A stretch of 21,861 bases of DNA from DATGLE01 sp035294325 (GCA_035294325.1 DATGLE010000006.1:1-21861); one strand, 5' to 3'. Counted from the stretch's first letter, positions 7,213 to 15,124 are shown. Notes: generated by a model from the letters alone, not told the origin. Numbers and translations are program-made.

Positions 7213-8517
7213 GTGTCATCTCTCATCGCCCCGCTGCCGCTGGCCGGTACGGTTGCCGCATTGCGTTCAGGGCAGCGCGATTTGCTAGCATATATTGGTG
7301 AGATATGTGATCGCGTTGATGCGCTGGAGCCGCGTATTCAGGCTCTTTTGCCCGAGCCGGGGCGGCGTGAGCGTTTGCTGGCGGAGGCCGCCAGCTTGCA
7401 GCAGCGTTTCCCTGATCCCGCGCGGCGTCCGCCGTTGTATGGGGCGCTGCTGGGCGTCAAAGATATATTTCGCGTCGATGGCTTTCCTACACAGGCAGGA
7501 TCAAAGCTGCCGGCGGCCTTATTCGCCGGTCCACAGGCGAGCAGCGTGACCAGGCTGCGCGAGGCGGGGGCGCTGGTGCTGGGCAAAACCGTCACCACGG
7601 AGTTTGCCTATGCCGAGCCGGGGCCGACGCGCAACCCGCATAATCTTGAGCACACCCCCGGCGGATCGAGCAGCGGATCCGCCGCCGCCGTCGCCGCCGG
7701 ATTGTGCTCGCTGGCGCTGGGCACGCAGACCATCGGTTCGGTCATTCGGCCCGCCGCCTTCTGTGGTATCGTCGGTTTCAAGCCGACTTATGGCCGTATC
7801 GCTACCGATGGCGTAATCGCCTACTCCGTTTCTGTCGACACTGTGGGCTTGCTGACGCAGGATGTCGCGGGCATGGTTCTCGCCGCTGCGCTGCTCTGTC
7901 ATGATTGGAAGGCGGCGACGGTGAAGAGCAGGCCAACGCTGGCCGTCCCTGATGGTCCCTATCTTGCCCAGGCATCGCCGGAGGCGCTGGCCGCCTTTGA
8001 GCGGCAGATCGCTGTGCTTGAGAGTGCAGGGTACACAATAAAGCGCGTGGCCGCGCTGGACGATATTGAGGAGATCAATCGCAGGCATCAGTATATGGCC
8101 GGCGCGGAACTGGCGCAGGTACATGCGGACTGGTTTGCCGCCTACGAGCCGCTCTATCGCCCGCGCACCGCCGAGTTGATTCGCCTGGGCCGCATGGTGA
8201 GCGCGGAGCAGCTGGCGCAGGGTCGCGCCGGACGTGCGCGACTGCGCGGCGAACTGGAAACGTTGATGCGGCGAGAGGGGATTGATCTATGGATCTGCCC
8301 GGCGGCTGTAGGGCCGGCCCCGGAGGGCCTCGCCTCGACGGGTGAGACGGTCATGAATTTGCCCTGGACGCATGCAGGCATGCCCGCGCTGACTCTTCCG
8401 GCCGGGCGAGCAGCCAACGGCCTGCCCCTGGGTTTGCAGGTGGTCGCTCCGGCTATGGCGGATGAACAGTTGTTAGCCTGGGCGGAGTCGATGGCAAATG
8501 TGCTCTCCGCCCGATAA
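7213..8517 (+). CDS. Amidase-signature family hydrolase
   Basis: A cytoplasmic enzyme of the amidase-signature family, which hydrolyses amides with a Ser-cisSer-Lys triad. Start choice: the GTG at 7213 has GAGGA seven bases upstream. The GTG at 7198, in the same frame, has no comparable site and would add five residues. From 7213 the protein has 434 residues. The triad is visible as K83 (GVKDIF), cis-Ser S152 (TPGGSSSGSAAA) and nucleophile S176 (GTQTIGSVIRPAAF). The spacing of 24 between the two serines is the family standard. The Gly-Gly before the nucleophile serine is Ile-Gly here, a small deviation. It is not GatA by context: no gatB or gatC is present, and the protein is shorter than GatA. 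The substrate is unknown. Downstream at 8667-8703 lies a likely terminator. Confidence 0.9.
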   Translation: MSSLIAPLPLAGTVAALRSGQRDLLAYIGEICDRVDALEPRIQALLPEPGRRERLLAEAASLQQRFPDPARRPPLYGALLGVKDIFRVDGFPTQAGSKLPAALFAGPQASSVTRLREAGALVLGKTVTTEFAYAEPGPTRNPHNLEHTPGGSSSGSAAAVAAGLCSLALGTQTIGSVIRPAAFCGIVGFKPTYGRIATDGVIAYSVSVDTVGLLTQDVAGMVLAAALLCHDWKAATVKSRPTLAVPDGPYLAQASPEALAAFERQIAVLESAGYTIKRVAALDDIEEINRRHQYMAGAELAQVHADWFAAYEPLYRPRTAELIRLGRMVSAEQLAQGRAGRARLRGELETLMRREGIDLWICPAAVGPAPEGLASTGETVMNLPWTHAGMPALTLPAGRAANGLPLGLQVVAPAMADEQLLAWAESMANVLSAR

Positions 8518-8881
8518 CGCGCTGCCACCGGGCCAGATGCATACCGGGGCTCGTCCCTTTCTGGCACACGTCGCCACCTCAGGTGGCTCTCAGGAGGGAA
8601 GAGACATGAGTCATCCCGAATTTGAAAGGATGAGCTAGCAAAGAAGGGACCTCCTGAACGATACTTGACAGGCGGCGTCCGTAGGACGCCGCCTGTCTTT
8701 CTTCCCTCCGGGGCGAAGTGCCGCAGGCGCTGAGATGCCAGGGGAGAGATGCCGGGGGGCCAGAAAAGGGCGCGCGTCCAGTATTATAAACGATGACCTC
8801 TTGTATTTTTAACCATAACAATGTATTGTATGTGCATCTCTCTAAATATTATTTTAACTGCAAAGGAGACCCTTTCATCTT
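8518..8881. other. Intergenic region with palindromes, amidase-radC
   Basis: 364 bp without a convincing gene. It holds a hairpin GCCACC-TCA-GGTGGC (8573-8587), a short TCATCC/GGATGA stem near 8612-8630, the strong palindrome at 8667-8697, and a GC-rich stretch to about 8775. From about 8780 to 8860 it becomes AT-rich, as expected for the radC promoter. TTGTAT-17-TATTGT (near 8808-8836) is the best but weak candidate. The minus-strand open frame here reads through the palindromes and looks non-coding. Confidence 0.6.
8667..8703 (+). terminator. Palindrome, probable intrinsic terminator
   Basis: Perfect 14-bp stem (8667-8680 with 8684-8697, GACAGGCGGCGTCC / GGACGCCGCCTGTC) with a GTA loop, followed on the plus strand by a T-rich run TTTCTT. 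It lies 150 bp after the amidase stop and could end that transcript. The core AGGCGGCG...CGCCGCCT recurs at 15926-15949, so it may be a dispersed repeat used as a terminator. Confidence 0.55.
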
Positions 8882-9619
8882 ATGTCAAATTCAGTGGTAG
8901 GGAATGTGCCCGCTGTGCTGCCGGATGTCACACCGATCTATCATGCGACTGTTCACGACATCCCAATTGATGATCGTCCCCGTGAGCGCCTGCAACAGCA
9001 TGGTGCGGAGTGTCTGGGAACCCCGGAACTCATTGCCATCATCCTGCGCACGGGCACGGCGCGCGACAACGTGATCGAGCTATCGAACAGGCTGCTGGCG
9101 AAATATGGTGGCCTGAGCGGGCTGCTGAGCGCTGACTTTCATGAGCTATGCAACGAATACGGGCTGGGCGCCGCGAAAACGGCGCAGTTAAAGGCCGCGC
9201 TCGAACTGGGGAAGCGGTTGAGTATTGAGCAGCCTGACCGGAAATACCAGATCAGATCGGTGGACGATGCCGCGAACCTGGTGCGTATGGAGTTGATGCA
9301 CCTCGATCATGAGGAAATGCACATCCTCATTCTTGATACGAAGCACCAGGTTGTCGAGCGCATCAGGCGCTACAAGGGCACCGTCAACAGTTCGGTGCTG
9401 CGCTCATCGGAGGTCTTCCGTCCGGCTGTCGTGCGCAATTGCCCGAACGTCATTGTCTGTCACAACCATCCCAGCGGGGATCCCACGCCAAGCCCGGAGG
9501 ATATCGAGGTGACGAAGCAACTCGTAGCCGCCGGGCGGCTACTCGATATCGACCTGCTCGACCATATCGTTATCGGCAACCCGCGCTACGTCAGCCTCAA
9601 AGAGCGACTGCGCTGGTAA
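8882..9619 (+). CDS. radC: RadC family JAMM/MPN-domain protein
   Basis: A 245-residue member of the RadC (UPF0758) family. Despite the historical DNA-repair name its biochemical role is not settled. The N-terminal part (about 20-115) carries a helix-hairpin-helix-like segment with the family signature RPRERLQQHGAECLGTPELI. The C-terminal MPN/JAMM domain (about 123-245) has the full metal-site motif: a glutamate in EEMHILILD (E144 or E145), then H194-x-H196-x7-S204-x2-D207 in CHNHPSGDPTPSPED. All zinc ligands are kept, so a metalloprotease-like site is intact. The length is normal. The ATG at 8882 has AAAGGAG upstream, but with a rather long gap of 13 bases. It converges on lon; a large hairpin lies between them. 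Confidence 0.95.
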   Translation: MSNSVVGNVPAVLPDVTPIYHATVHDIPIDDRPRERLQQHGAECLGTPELIAIILRTGTARDNVIELSNRLLAKYGGLSGLLSADFHELCNEYGLGAAKTAQLKAALELGKRLSIEQPDRKYQIRSVDDAANLVRMELMHLDHEEMHILILDTKHQVVERIRRYKGTVNSSVLRSSEVFRPAVVRNCPNVIVCHNHPSGDPTPSPEDIEVTKQLVAAGRLLDIDLLDHIVIGNPRYVSLKERLRW

Positions 9620-9645
9620 TAATGTGGTCTGGTGATTGACAGAAG

Positions 9646-9721
9646 TGCGCAGCCGCGCGCTTGATCGCGCTCCTTCGTCTTGTGAAGGGTATTCAGGCGC
9701 GATCAAGCGCGCGGCTGCGCA
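9646..9721. repeat. Perfect 25-bp inverted repeat between radC and lon
   Basis: Arms 9646-9670 and 9697-9721 are exact reverse complements (TGCGCAGCCGCGCGC...). The 26-base interior itself contains a 5-bp CCTTC/GAAGG stem (9672-9688). It lies between two convergent genes. No T tract follows on either strand, so it could be a bidirectional transcription block or a small palindromic repeat element. Confidence 0.85.
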
Positions 9722-9809
9722 TGGAAGAGATGTCCAGTTTAAATGGTCAAACTTCACCATTGACACCATAATGCCGTGCTCTGGAGAGCGCTCGCATTGT
9801 CCCGATGTA

Positions 9810-12536
9810 TTACGCCTTTGCTACCGCCTTCTCGCCTTTGCGCCGGCGCGGGCGCGCCACCTCTGTCTCTTCCTCGGTGGCGTGCCTGCTCTTCCTGGAG
9901 GCCGGCTCCAGGGCCGCTTCCAATACCTGGCGGATATCGGTTACGAACACAAAGTTCATTTTCTCGCGCAGTTCTCTGGGCAGGTCTTCCATCAGGTCCG
10001 GCTCGTTCTTCTTTGGCAGGATTACCGTGCGAATGCCGGAACGATAGGCAGCCAGCACCTTCTCTTTCACGCCGCCGATGGGCATGACCTTACCGCGCAG
10101 CGTAATCTCGCCGGTCATTGCCACATCGGAGCGCACCTTGCGCCCGCTTGCCAGGGAGACCAGCACCGTGACCATCGTCACGCCCGCTGATGGCCCATCC
10201 TTAGGAATGGCTCCTGCTGGAACGTGGATGTGCACATTCTGCCCCTCAAAGACCTTCTGCGGCAGTCCGAGCGCGGCAGCGTTCGAGCGCACGTAGCTCA
10301 GTGCCGCCATCGCCGATTCCTTCATTACGTCGCCCAACTGCCCGGTCAGGATCAGGCGCTCTTCGTGTCCCGGCATAGCCGCCGCCTCGATAAAGATGAT
10401 CTCACCGCCCACCGGCGTCCAGACCAGGCCGGTTGCGATGCCCGGGCGGTCGATACGCTCGGCTGCCTCCTCGAAGAAACGCTGCCGGCCCAGGTACTCC
10501 TGCAACTGGTCAGGCGTGACGTGGATGGGCGCCTCGCGGCCTTCGGAGATCTGCTTCGCCACCTTGCGGCAGAGCGAACCGATCTCGCGCTCCAGGTTGC
10601 GCACGCCGGCCTCGCGCGTATAATCGCGGGCGATGCGCCGCAGCGTATCGTCGTCGACGCTGATCTCGTCAGGTTTCAGCCCGTTGGCCTCGATCTGCTT
10701 GGGCAGCAAGTAGTTGCGCGCGATGTGCAGCTTCTGCTCCTCGGTATAGCCCGACAGTTCAAGGATCTCCATGCGGTCACGCAGGGGGGCCGGGATCGGC
10801 TCCAGCGCGTTCGCTGTGGCAATGAACATGACCCTTGACAGATCGAAGGGCAGGTCGAGGTAGTTGTCGCGGAAGTTGTAGTTTTGCTCCGGGTCCAGCA
10901 CTTCCAGCAGCGCCGAGGAGGGATCTCCGCGCCAGTCGGCGCCGACCTTATCAACCTCATCCAGCATAATTACCGGATCGTTGGTATCGACGCGGCGCAA
11001 GGTCTGGATGATGCGCCCCGGCATGGCCCCGATGTAGGTACGCCGGTGTCCACGAATCTCAGCTTCATCGCGGATGCCGCCCAGCGACATGCGGGCAAAT
11101 TTGCGACCAAGCGCGCGTGCAATCGACTGCCCCAGCGAGGTCTTGCCGACTCCTGGAGGTCCTACAAAGCACAGGATTGGCTCACGATTAATCGCGCGCC
11201 TCATCTCCTGCTCCTGGAGCGGCTGCGTGGGGTGAACCCGCTCGGCCTCAACACCCTGCTCAACGCTCGCTTCCTCGCGGCTGCGCGCCGCTTCCTCGGC
11301 CTGGCGCTCCTCGCGCAGCCGGCGCACCGCCAGGTATTCCAGAATGCGCTCCTTGATCTTCTCCAGATCGTAGTGATCTTTGTCGAGCACCTGCCGCGCG
11401 CGCGGCACGTCGATCTTCTCGCCTGTGCTCTTACTCCAGGGCAGGCTCACCAGCAATTCCAGGTAGGTGCGGATGATGCTGTATTCCGGGGAGACCGTGG
11501 GCAGCTTCTCCAGGCGTGACAGCTCACGGTTGGCCTCTTTGAGCGCCTCCTCCGGCATTTTCGCCTCATCGATCTTGCGCCGCAGTTCGTTGACGGTGGC
11601 CTGCTCCTCGCTCTCCTCGCCCAGTTCGCGCTGAATCGCTTTGAGCTGTTCACGCAGCAGGTACTCGCGCTGCATCTTGCCCATCTCTTCCTGGGCGCTG
11701 GTCTGGATCTTCTTGCCCAGCTCGAGCACTTCCAGTTCGTGGGCCAGGAAGGTGCTCAGTTGTTGCAGCTTGGCGCGCACTGAATCGAGTTCGAGCAAGC
11801 GCTGGCGCAGCTCCAGTTCCATCTGCACGAACGTCGCGATCATGTAGACGACCTGGCGCGGCTCCTCCAGGTTCAACGTAGTGGCGGCTACTCCCTCCGG
11901 CATATTCTGTACCAGAGCGACGAGGCGCTGGAAGTAGTTAATCACGTTACGCTTGAGCGCTTCCGTCTCGGTATCGCTTTCCTGGATATCGGGCTTGAGC
12001 GTTACGCGCGCCATCAGGTAAGGCTTCTCCTGGGTAAATTCGCCGATGACCACGCGCTCCAATCCCTGCACGACGATCTGCACGGTACCATCGGGCATGC
12101 GGAGCATGCGGCCCACGCGCGAGACGGTGCCGATCTTGAAGATGTCGTCTGGCCCTGCCTGCTCGATATCGGCGGATTTCTGCGCGACCAGCACCACGAG
12201 CCGGTCCCCACGCATCACATCATCGATCAGGCGAACGGAACGCTCCTGACCTGCGCCAAGCGGCTGTACAGAAAACGGGTATACAACAACGTCTTTGAGC
12301 GGCAAGACGGGCAAAACGTTGGGGATCGTCAGGCCATCATCTTCATCCTGCCTGCGCTGGCGCGGCGCCGGCTCGTTCTCTCGGGCAGGAGTCGTCACAG
12401 TTTCGTTTTCCCGAAGAATTCTCTCATCAGTGCTCTGGGATGTATCCATTTCGGTCTCTTTTTGCTCATTCTGGTGAGTGTTGGATTGGTTCTCTTCCAA
12501 TGGTTCTTCATGCACTTGCTTCGTATACCTCTTCAT
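9810..12536 (-). CDS. lon: ATP-dependent Lon protease with N-terminal and linker insertions
   Basis: A cytoplasmic hexameric AAA+ protease that unfolds and degrades damaged and regulatory proteins. It has 908 residues, over 100 more than E. coli Lon. The LON N-domain starts near residue 74 (VLPVLPLKDVVVYPF). Walker A is GPPGVGKTS (459-467). Walker B is VIMLDEVDK with D526 and E527. The Ser-Lys dyad is S783 (KDGPSAGVT) and K826 (GGVKEKVLAA), 43 residues apart as usual. Three parts are unusual: a polar, acidic 70-residue N-terminal leader; an insertion of about 40 residues at about 408-450, rich in Glu, Arg and Ala, just before the AAA+ module; and a basic tail of about 30 residues. The first ATG (12536) has only AGAGAAG upstream. 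A second in-frame Met, residue 30 (12449), is an alternative. It follows hsp20 by 80 bp. Confidence 0.96.
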   Translation of the reverse strand: MKRYTKQVHEEPLEENQSNTHQNEQKETEMDTSQSTDERILRENETVTTPARENEPAPRQRRQDEDDGLTIPNVLPVLPLKDVVVYPFSVQPLGAGQERSVRLIDDVMRGDRLVVLVAQKSADIEQAGPDDIFKIGTVSRVGRMLRMPDGTVQIVVQGLERVVIGEFTQEKPYLMARVTLKPDIQESDTETEALKRNVINYFQRLVALVQNMPEGVAATTLNLEEPRQVVYMIATFVQMELELRQRLLELDSVRAKLQQLSTFLAHELEVLELGKKIQTSAQEEMGKMQREYLLREQLKAIQRELGEESEEQATVNELRRKIDEAKMPEEALKEANRELSRLEKLPTVSPEYSIIRTYLELLVSLPWSKSTGEKIDVPRARQVLDKDHYDLEKIKERILEYLAVRRLREERQAEEAARSREEASVEQGVEAERVHPTQPLQEQEMRRAINREPILCFVGPPGVGKTSLGQSIARALGRKFARMSLGGIRDEAEIRGHRRTYIGAMPGRIIQTLRRVDTNDPVIMLDEVDKVGADWRGDPSSALLEVLDPEQNYNFRDNYLDLPFDLSRVMFIATANALEPIPAPLRDRMEILELSGYTEEQKLHIARNYLLPKQIEANGLKPDEISVDDDTLRRIARDYTREAGVRNLEREIGSLCRKVAKQISEGREAPIHVTPDQLQEYLGRQRFFEEAAERIDRPGIATGLVWTPVGGEIIFIEAAAMPGHEERLILTGQLGDVMKESAMAALSYVRSNAAALGLPQKVFEGQNVHIHVPAGAIPKDGPSAGVTMVTVLVSLASGRKVRSDVAMTGEITLRGKVMPIGGVKEKVLAAYRSGIRTVILPKKNEPDLMEDLPRELREKMNFVFVTDIRQVLEAALEPASRKSRHATEEETEVARPRRRKGEKAVAKA

Positions 12537-12616
12537 AAAGCTTCTCTATGCACCAGCGGGATAGCTGCTCTTGCACTCACCCTCGCTGTTATGGATGCTT
12601 ACAGGTTGTCTTGAAA

Positions 12617-13066
12617 CTAGACACGCCCGGGTTGTCCCTCCAGTAACTTTGGCAGGTCTACCCAGAGGAAACCATTTTCGTAGCGTGCGGTTACGGCGTC
12701 GCGATCAATCGGTGAGGGGATAAAGACCTCTACCCGAAATGGACCATAGCGAATTTGCGCCTCGCGGTAACAGAGATTCTCCTGGCCTTCATGATCGTCT
12801 CGTCGCTCGCCGCTGATTACCAGAGCGTCTTCGTAGAGAGTAACATCGATATCCTCTTCTTTCATCCCGGCCAGCTCGATCTTAACCGTCACCATGTGGG
12901 CCGATTCGAGAATGTCGGCCAGGGGCCGCCATGTGGTGGATCGGTGGAGCATCGCCTGCTGGCTCTGACGCCAGGCTTCGTGCAGGATCTGGCGATAATG
13001 ATGCTCCAACTGTTGCTGTGATCCATCGGTATAGCGATAGGTTACATACCGATAGCGCAATCGCAT
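12617..13066 (-). CDS. Hsp20/alpha-crystallin small heat-shock protein
   Basis: A 149-residue ATP-independent holding chaperone that binds unfolding proteins. The N-terminal arm is about residues 1-45. The alpha-crystallin domain is about 46-140 (PLADILESAHMVTVKIELAGMKEEDIDV...). The conserved A-x-x-x-n-G-x-L motif appears as ARYENGFLWVDLPK. The C-terminal tail is short and ends QPGRV. It lacks a clear I/V-x-I/V anchor, which may limit oligomer type. The ATG at 13066 has GAGGT upstream at good spacing. lon follows 80 bp downstream on the same strand with no terminator visible between, so the two are probably cotranscribed as a proteostasis operon. I looked for a CIRCE operator near the start and did not find one. 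Confidence 0.93.
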   Translation of the reverse strand: MRLRYRYVTYRYTDGSQQQLEHHYRQILHEAWRQSQQAMLHRSTTWRPLADILESAHMVTVKIELAGMKEEDIDVTLYEDALVISGERRDDHEGQENLCYREAQIRYGPFRVEVFIPSPIDRDAVTARYENGFLWVDLPKLLEGQPGRV

Positions 13067-13117
13067 TGTTTGTTACCTCGTGTATGATAGTGTGCGTCCA
13101 AAGACAGCGCCGTCACT

Positions 13118-13175
13118 AAAAAAGGCAAAAGAGGCAAAGCGCATCACAATATCGCAATGCCCTTTGCCTTTTTCG
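13118..13175 (-). terminator. Intrinsic terminator of the small zinc-ribbon gene
   Basis: Read on the minus strand, AGGCAAAG (13169-13162) pairs with CTTTGCCT (13139-13132), with an inner GCAT/ATGC pairing, and is followed by CTTTTGCCTTTTTT. It ends the gene at 13202-13408 and separates it from hsp20. On the plus strand the same stem is followed by a short T run as well. Confidence 0.75.
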
Positions 13176-13201
13176 CATGGATTCTGCTCCCTGGCAGGCA
13201 G

Positions 13202-13408
13202 CTAGGTAATCGGCAAGTCTTTCTCGCCGGCGGCAAGAGCTTTTTGACAATCCGGGCAGATATACTCGAACTCAGAATTGCTTTCCGAAAGCACATCGCT
13301 CTGGATGATCCGGGCATATTGTAAACGTGTGGCTTTGCCACACCTGGCACAGTTGACGTATGTTTCTGGGATGGCAGTTCGTCGAGTGCCAAGCACATCT
13401 TCCTGCAT
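13202..13408 (-). CDS. Small zinc-ribbon protein
   Basis: A 68-residue protein with two CxxC knuckles (NCARCGKATRL and ICPDCQKAL), spaced about 29 residues apart. That is enough for a single four-cysteine zinc ribbon. It is reminiscent of small DksA-like or general zinc-ribbon proteins, but no DksA coiled coil is present and I do not recognise the family. It is followed by a clear terminator on the same strand, which supports a real transcript. The upstream site is weak (AGGTG eight bases before the ATG at 13408). A longer open frame on the same strand in another phase (13144-13572) has no recognisable features and is taken as a shadow. The function is unknown; it might bind nucleic acid or act as a small regulator. 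Confidence 0.65.
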   Translation of the reverse strand: MQEDVLGTRRTAIPETYVNCARCGKATRLQYARIIQSDVLSESNSEFEYICPDCQKALAAGEKDLPIT

Positions 13409-13834
13409 GACCGCGACACCTGTCTTTCTGTATAAACTAATGAATCGGGACCAGGCGTGGGCCGGGGTTTCTGCTTCACCCTGTGACGACGTGAGATCGC
13501 AGTTAGAGAACTACAGGACCTCTTATCTGGCCCAACACCTCTGATTATGACACGCGACAGGTGAAATTGCAAGGGTGAAATCTCCTGATTTCGGATGCAA
13601 CTCTTCGTGATTTATGTGCGTGTAATAAGTAATAGCGGGGTGGCATAGCAGATATTTAAAGCGCATCGGTTTTAGCATGCGATGTTTGACGAGTTCTGAT
13701 CAGTATGCTACCATGTTTCTGAGCGTTTAAGAGAGAGACTCCTCATCACTGTTTATTTAAATCGCTGGATATCTAGTGCGTGATTGATGGATGAGCCGCA
13801 AGGTTGTCCGTAAAGCACGAGGGCATGAGATACT
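13409..13834. other. Intergenic region upstream of the 13835 gene
   Basis: 426 bp without a convincing gene. The left half (to about 13570) has mixed composition and should hold the promoter of the small zinc-ribbon gene; I could not fix it. The right half becomes AT-rich. The only promoter-like pair is described at 13686-13714. A long leader of about 120 bases would follow it. Confidence 0.5.
13686..13714 (+). promoter_or_regulatory. Possible sigma-70 promoter of the 13835 gene
   Basis: TTGACG (13686-13691), a 17-base spacer, then TACCAT (13709-13714). The -35 is close to consensus and the -10 is moderate. It would leave a leader of about 115 bases. Confidence 0.35.
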
Positions 13835-14332
13835 ATGATCACGCAAACTATCAAACGCTGGTTAAGCAAATTGTTCGCGTGGTGGCCCTGGGGCCGCTCC
13901 CGGGCAAGCGGCTATTCCCACCTCATCGGTAATCTGAACGCAGGCATTGCTTCAGAGGGGGCCTGGCGCGCGACGAGGAGCGGGCCGTTGCCACAGCCGG
14001 GCACGACATCGGTGGCTGTAGAGCACGAGCAGAGCGAGATCCCCCCGGAGGCAAACCGTCCGACAGGTGAGGAACGCCCCGATCATCCTCCGCAACAGTC
14101 CCCGGCTGTAAGCGAGGAGCATACTACTTCCCGTCATGCCGCTGCAAATTCGGCGGGGGCGGCAAAAGAAGTCGCCGCCCATAGAAGGGGGACGCCTGCC
14201 CCGACGCCGGAGCAACAATTGAGATTCTTGCAATATCTTGTAAGACGCGGGCTGATCAACGAAGGTTTTGCGGAGGGGCAGGTACCCTACCAGTACAGTA
14301 AGCTGCGAGCGCCTGAACACCAGCAGAAATAA
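13835..14332 (+). CDS. Hypothetical protein with a disordered centre
   Basis: I do not recognise this 165-residue protein. The first 20 residues are basic and aromatic (MITQTIKRWLSKLFAWWPWG) and could form an amphipathic, membrane-associating helix; this is not a standard signal peptide. Residues 45-120 are rich in Pro, Glu, Gln, Ser and Ala and look disordered. The C-terminal 40 residues (PTPEQQLRFLQYLVRRG, then LINEGF) look like a folded helical motif. Taken together this could be a small membrane-tethered adaptor. No good ribosome-binding site is seen before the ATG at 13835, so the start is uncertain. It converges on the membrane protein gene ending at 14392. Coding is supported by the phase, with a clean composition pattern and no competing frame with known features. 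Confidence 0.55.
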   Translation: MITQTIKRWLSKLFAWWPWGRSRASGYSHLIGNLNAGIASEGAWRATRSGPLPQPGTTSVAVEHEQSEIPPEANRPTGEERPDHPPQQSPAVSEEHTTSRHAAANSAGAAKEVAAHRRGTPAPTPEQQLRFLQYLVRRGLINEGFAEGQVPYQYSKLRAPEHQQK

Positions 14333-14391
14333 AAGGGGCAGCTCATCATTAGAGAGATACCCCCGTTTGTTCCCTCGGTTGGCGAGAAGCT

Positions 14392-14856
14392 TTACTCTTC
14401 CGCCTTATCCCCGGTACCGTGTAGTTTTTTCGCCGCCAGCCGGTTTAAAAATACATTTTGCGATAGCTGGATCATGTTATCCTTACCTGCGCCCTGTGAC
14501 CAGAGGCGTTGACGGACCAGCAGGTAGGCGCCCGCACCCGCTAAAATCAAGCCGATGCCAAAGCCCAGAGCGGTCCAGAGCCTGCTATGCTCTGCCAGTT
14601 CGCGCCTTGCCTCGTCGCCAAGTTTCGCCAGTTCCCTGACCATTTCTTCTCTGCGCCTGTTGAGTTCTCTGGTTGGTTGTTGGTGACGCTGCGCCAGTTT
14701 CTGGGCGGCCTGGCTCTCGCGCTGCGCGTCGGCAAGCTCGCGCAGTCGCGCTACAACCGTGCTGGCGACCGGTCCGATTACCGTAGCTGTAAAGAATGCT
14801 ACGCGCAGCCAGCGGCTCGCCTCCTGTATAGCTTTCCTGTTATTGTTGTCGCTCAT
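14392..14856 (-). CDS. Hypothetical membrane protein with two helices and a coiled coil
   Basis: A 154-residue protein of unknown function. The start chosen is the ATG at 14856 because GAGGAAAG lies directly upstream; the in-frame ATG at 14928 would add 24 Cys- and Ser-rich residues without a site. Helix 1 is about residues 16-37 (WLRVAFFTATVIGPVASTVV). A highly charged, heptad-like stretch at about 38-92 (RLRELADAQRESQAAQK..., ELNRRREEMVRELAKLGDEA) should form a coiled coil. Helix 2 is about 93-114 (LWTALGFGIGLILAGAGAYL). The 40-residue tail ends in KAEE. The layout, two helices joined by a long coil, suggests a hairpin-like membrane scaffold. There is no partner gene on the same strand nearby. 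Confidence 0.7.
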   Translation of the reverse strand: MSDNNNRKAIQEASRWLRVAFFTATVIGPVASTVVARLRELADAQRESQAAQKLAQRHQQPTRELNRRREEMVRELAKLGDEARRELAEHSRLWTALGFGIGLILAGAGAYLLVRQRLWSQGAGKDNMIQLSQNVFLNRLAAKKLHGTGDKAEE

Positions 14857-15124
14857 TTCTTTCCTCACGGATCCTGAACTACTTGCCAGATAGGCACACG
14901 CGTAACAGTATGTCAGGATACATCTCAATATGTCAAGGAAGACCAGGGGAATTTCTAATTTACGCTGCCGACAAGACTACTGACTACTCGTCGCTGCGCG
15001 GTTCGCCGGGATAGAGAGTCTGCGGCCTGTATGCCGCAGGTGCGCTGGTCGCAGGCTCTCTATCACATGGTGCGCCGCAGGCGCACAAAACATGCATATC
15101 GGTTTGACTTGAGGAGGAGATCAG
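14857..15124. other. Intergenic region with hairpins
   Basis: 268 bp. The left part is AT-rich and probably carries the promoter of the membrane-protein gene. The right part has an imperfect 15-bp inverted repeat (15010-15024 with 15050-15064, one mismatch), an inner TGCGGC/GCCGCA stem (15021-15038), and a perfect 7-bp hairpin GTGCGCC-GCA-GGCGCAC (15070-15086). No T tract follows them. Confidence 0.6.

Noticed and set aside
8640..8660. T-box or other riboswitch upstream of radC
   Set aside because: The phrase AAGGGACCTCC loosely recalls a T-box core, but the rest of the motif and a suitable downstream gene are absent.
8579..8821. 80-residue minus-strand frame between the amidase and radC genes
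   Set aside because: It spans the 14-bp palindrome and the GCCACC hairpin, has no ribosome-binding site or recognisable motif, and is better explained as intergenic repeat.
10224..11519. Plus-strand frames of about 200 residues opposite lon
   Set aside because: They lie entirely antisense to motif-complete Lon domains and have no ribosome-binding site or family resemblance.
13144..13572. 142-residue minus-strand frame overlapping the small zinc-ribbon gene
   Set aside because: It is basic, Ser/Arg-rich and runs through the terminator. The alternative phase (13202-13408) gives a clean pair of CxxC knuckles.
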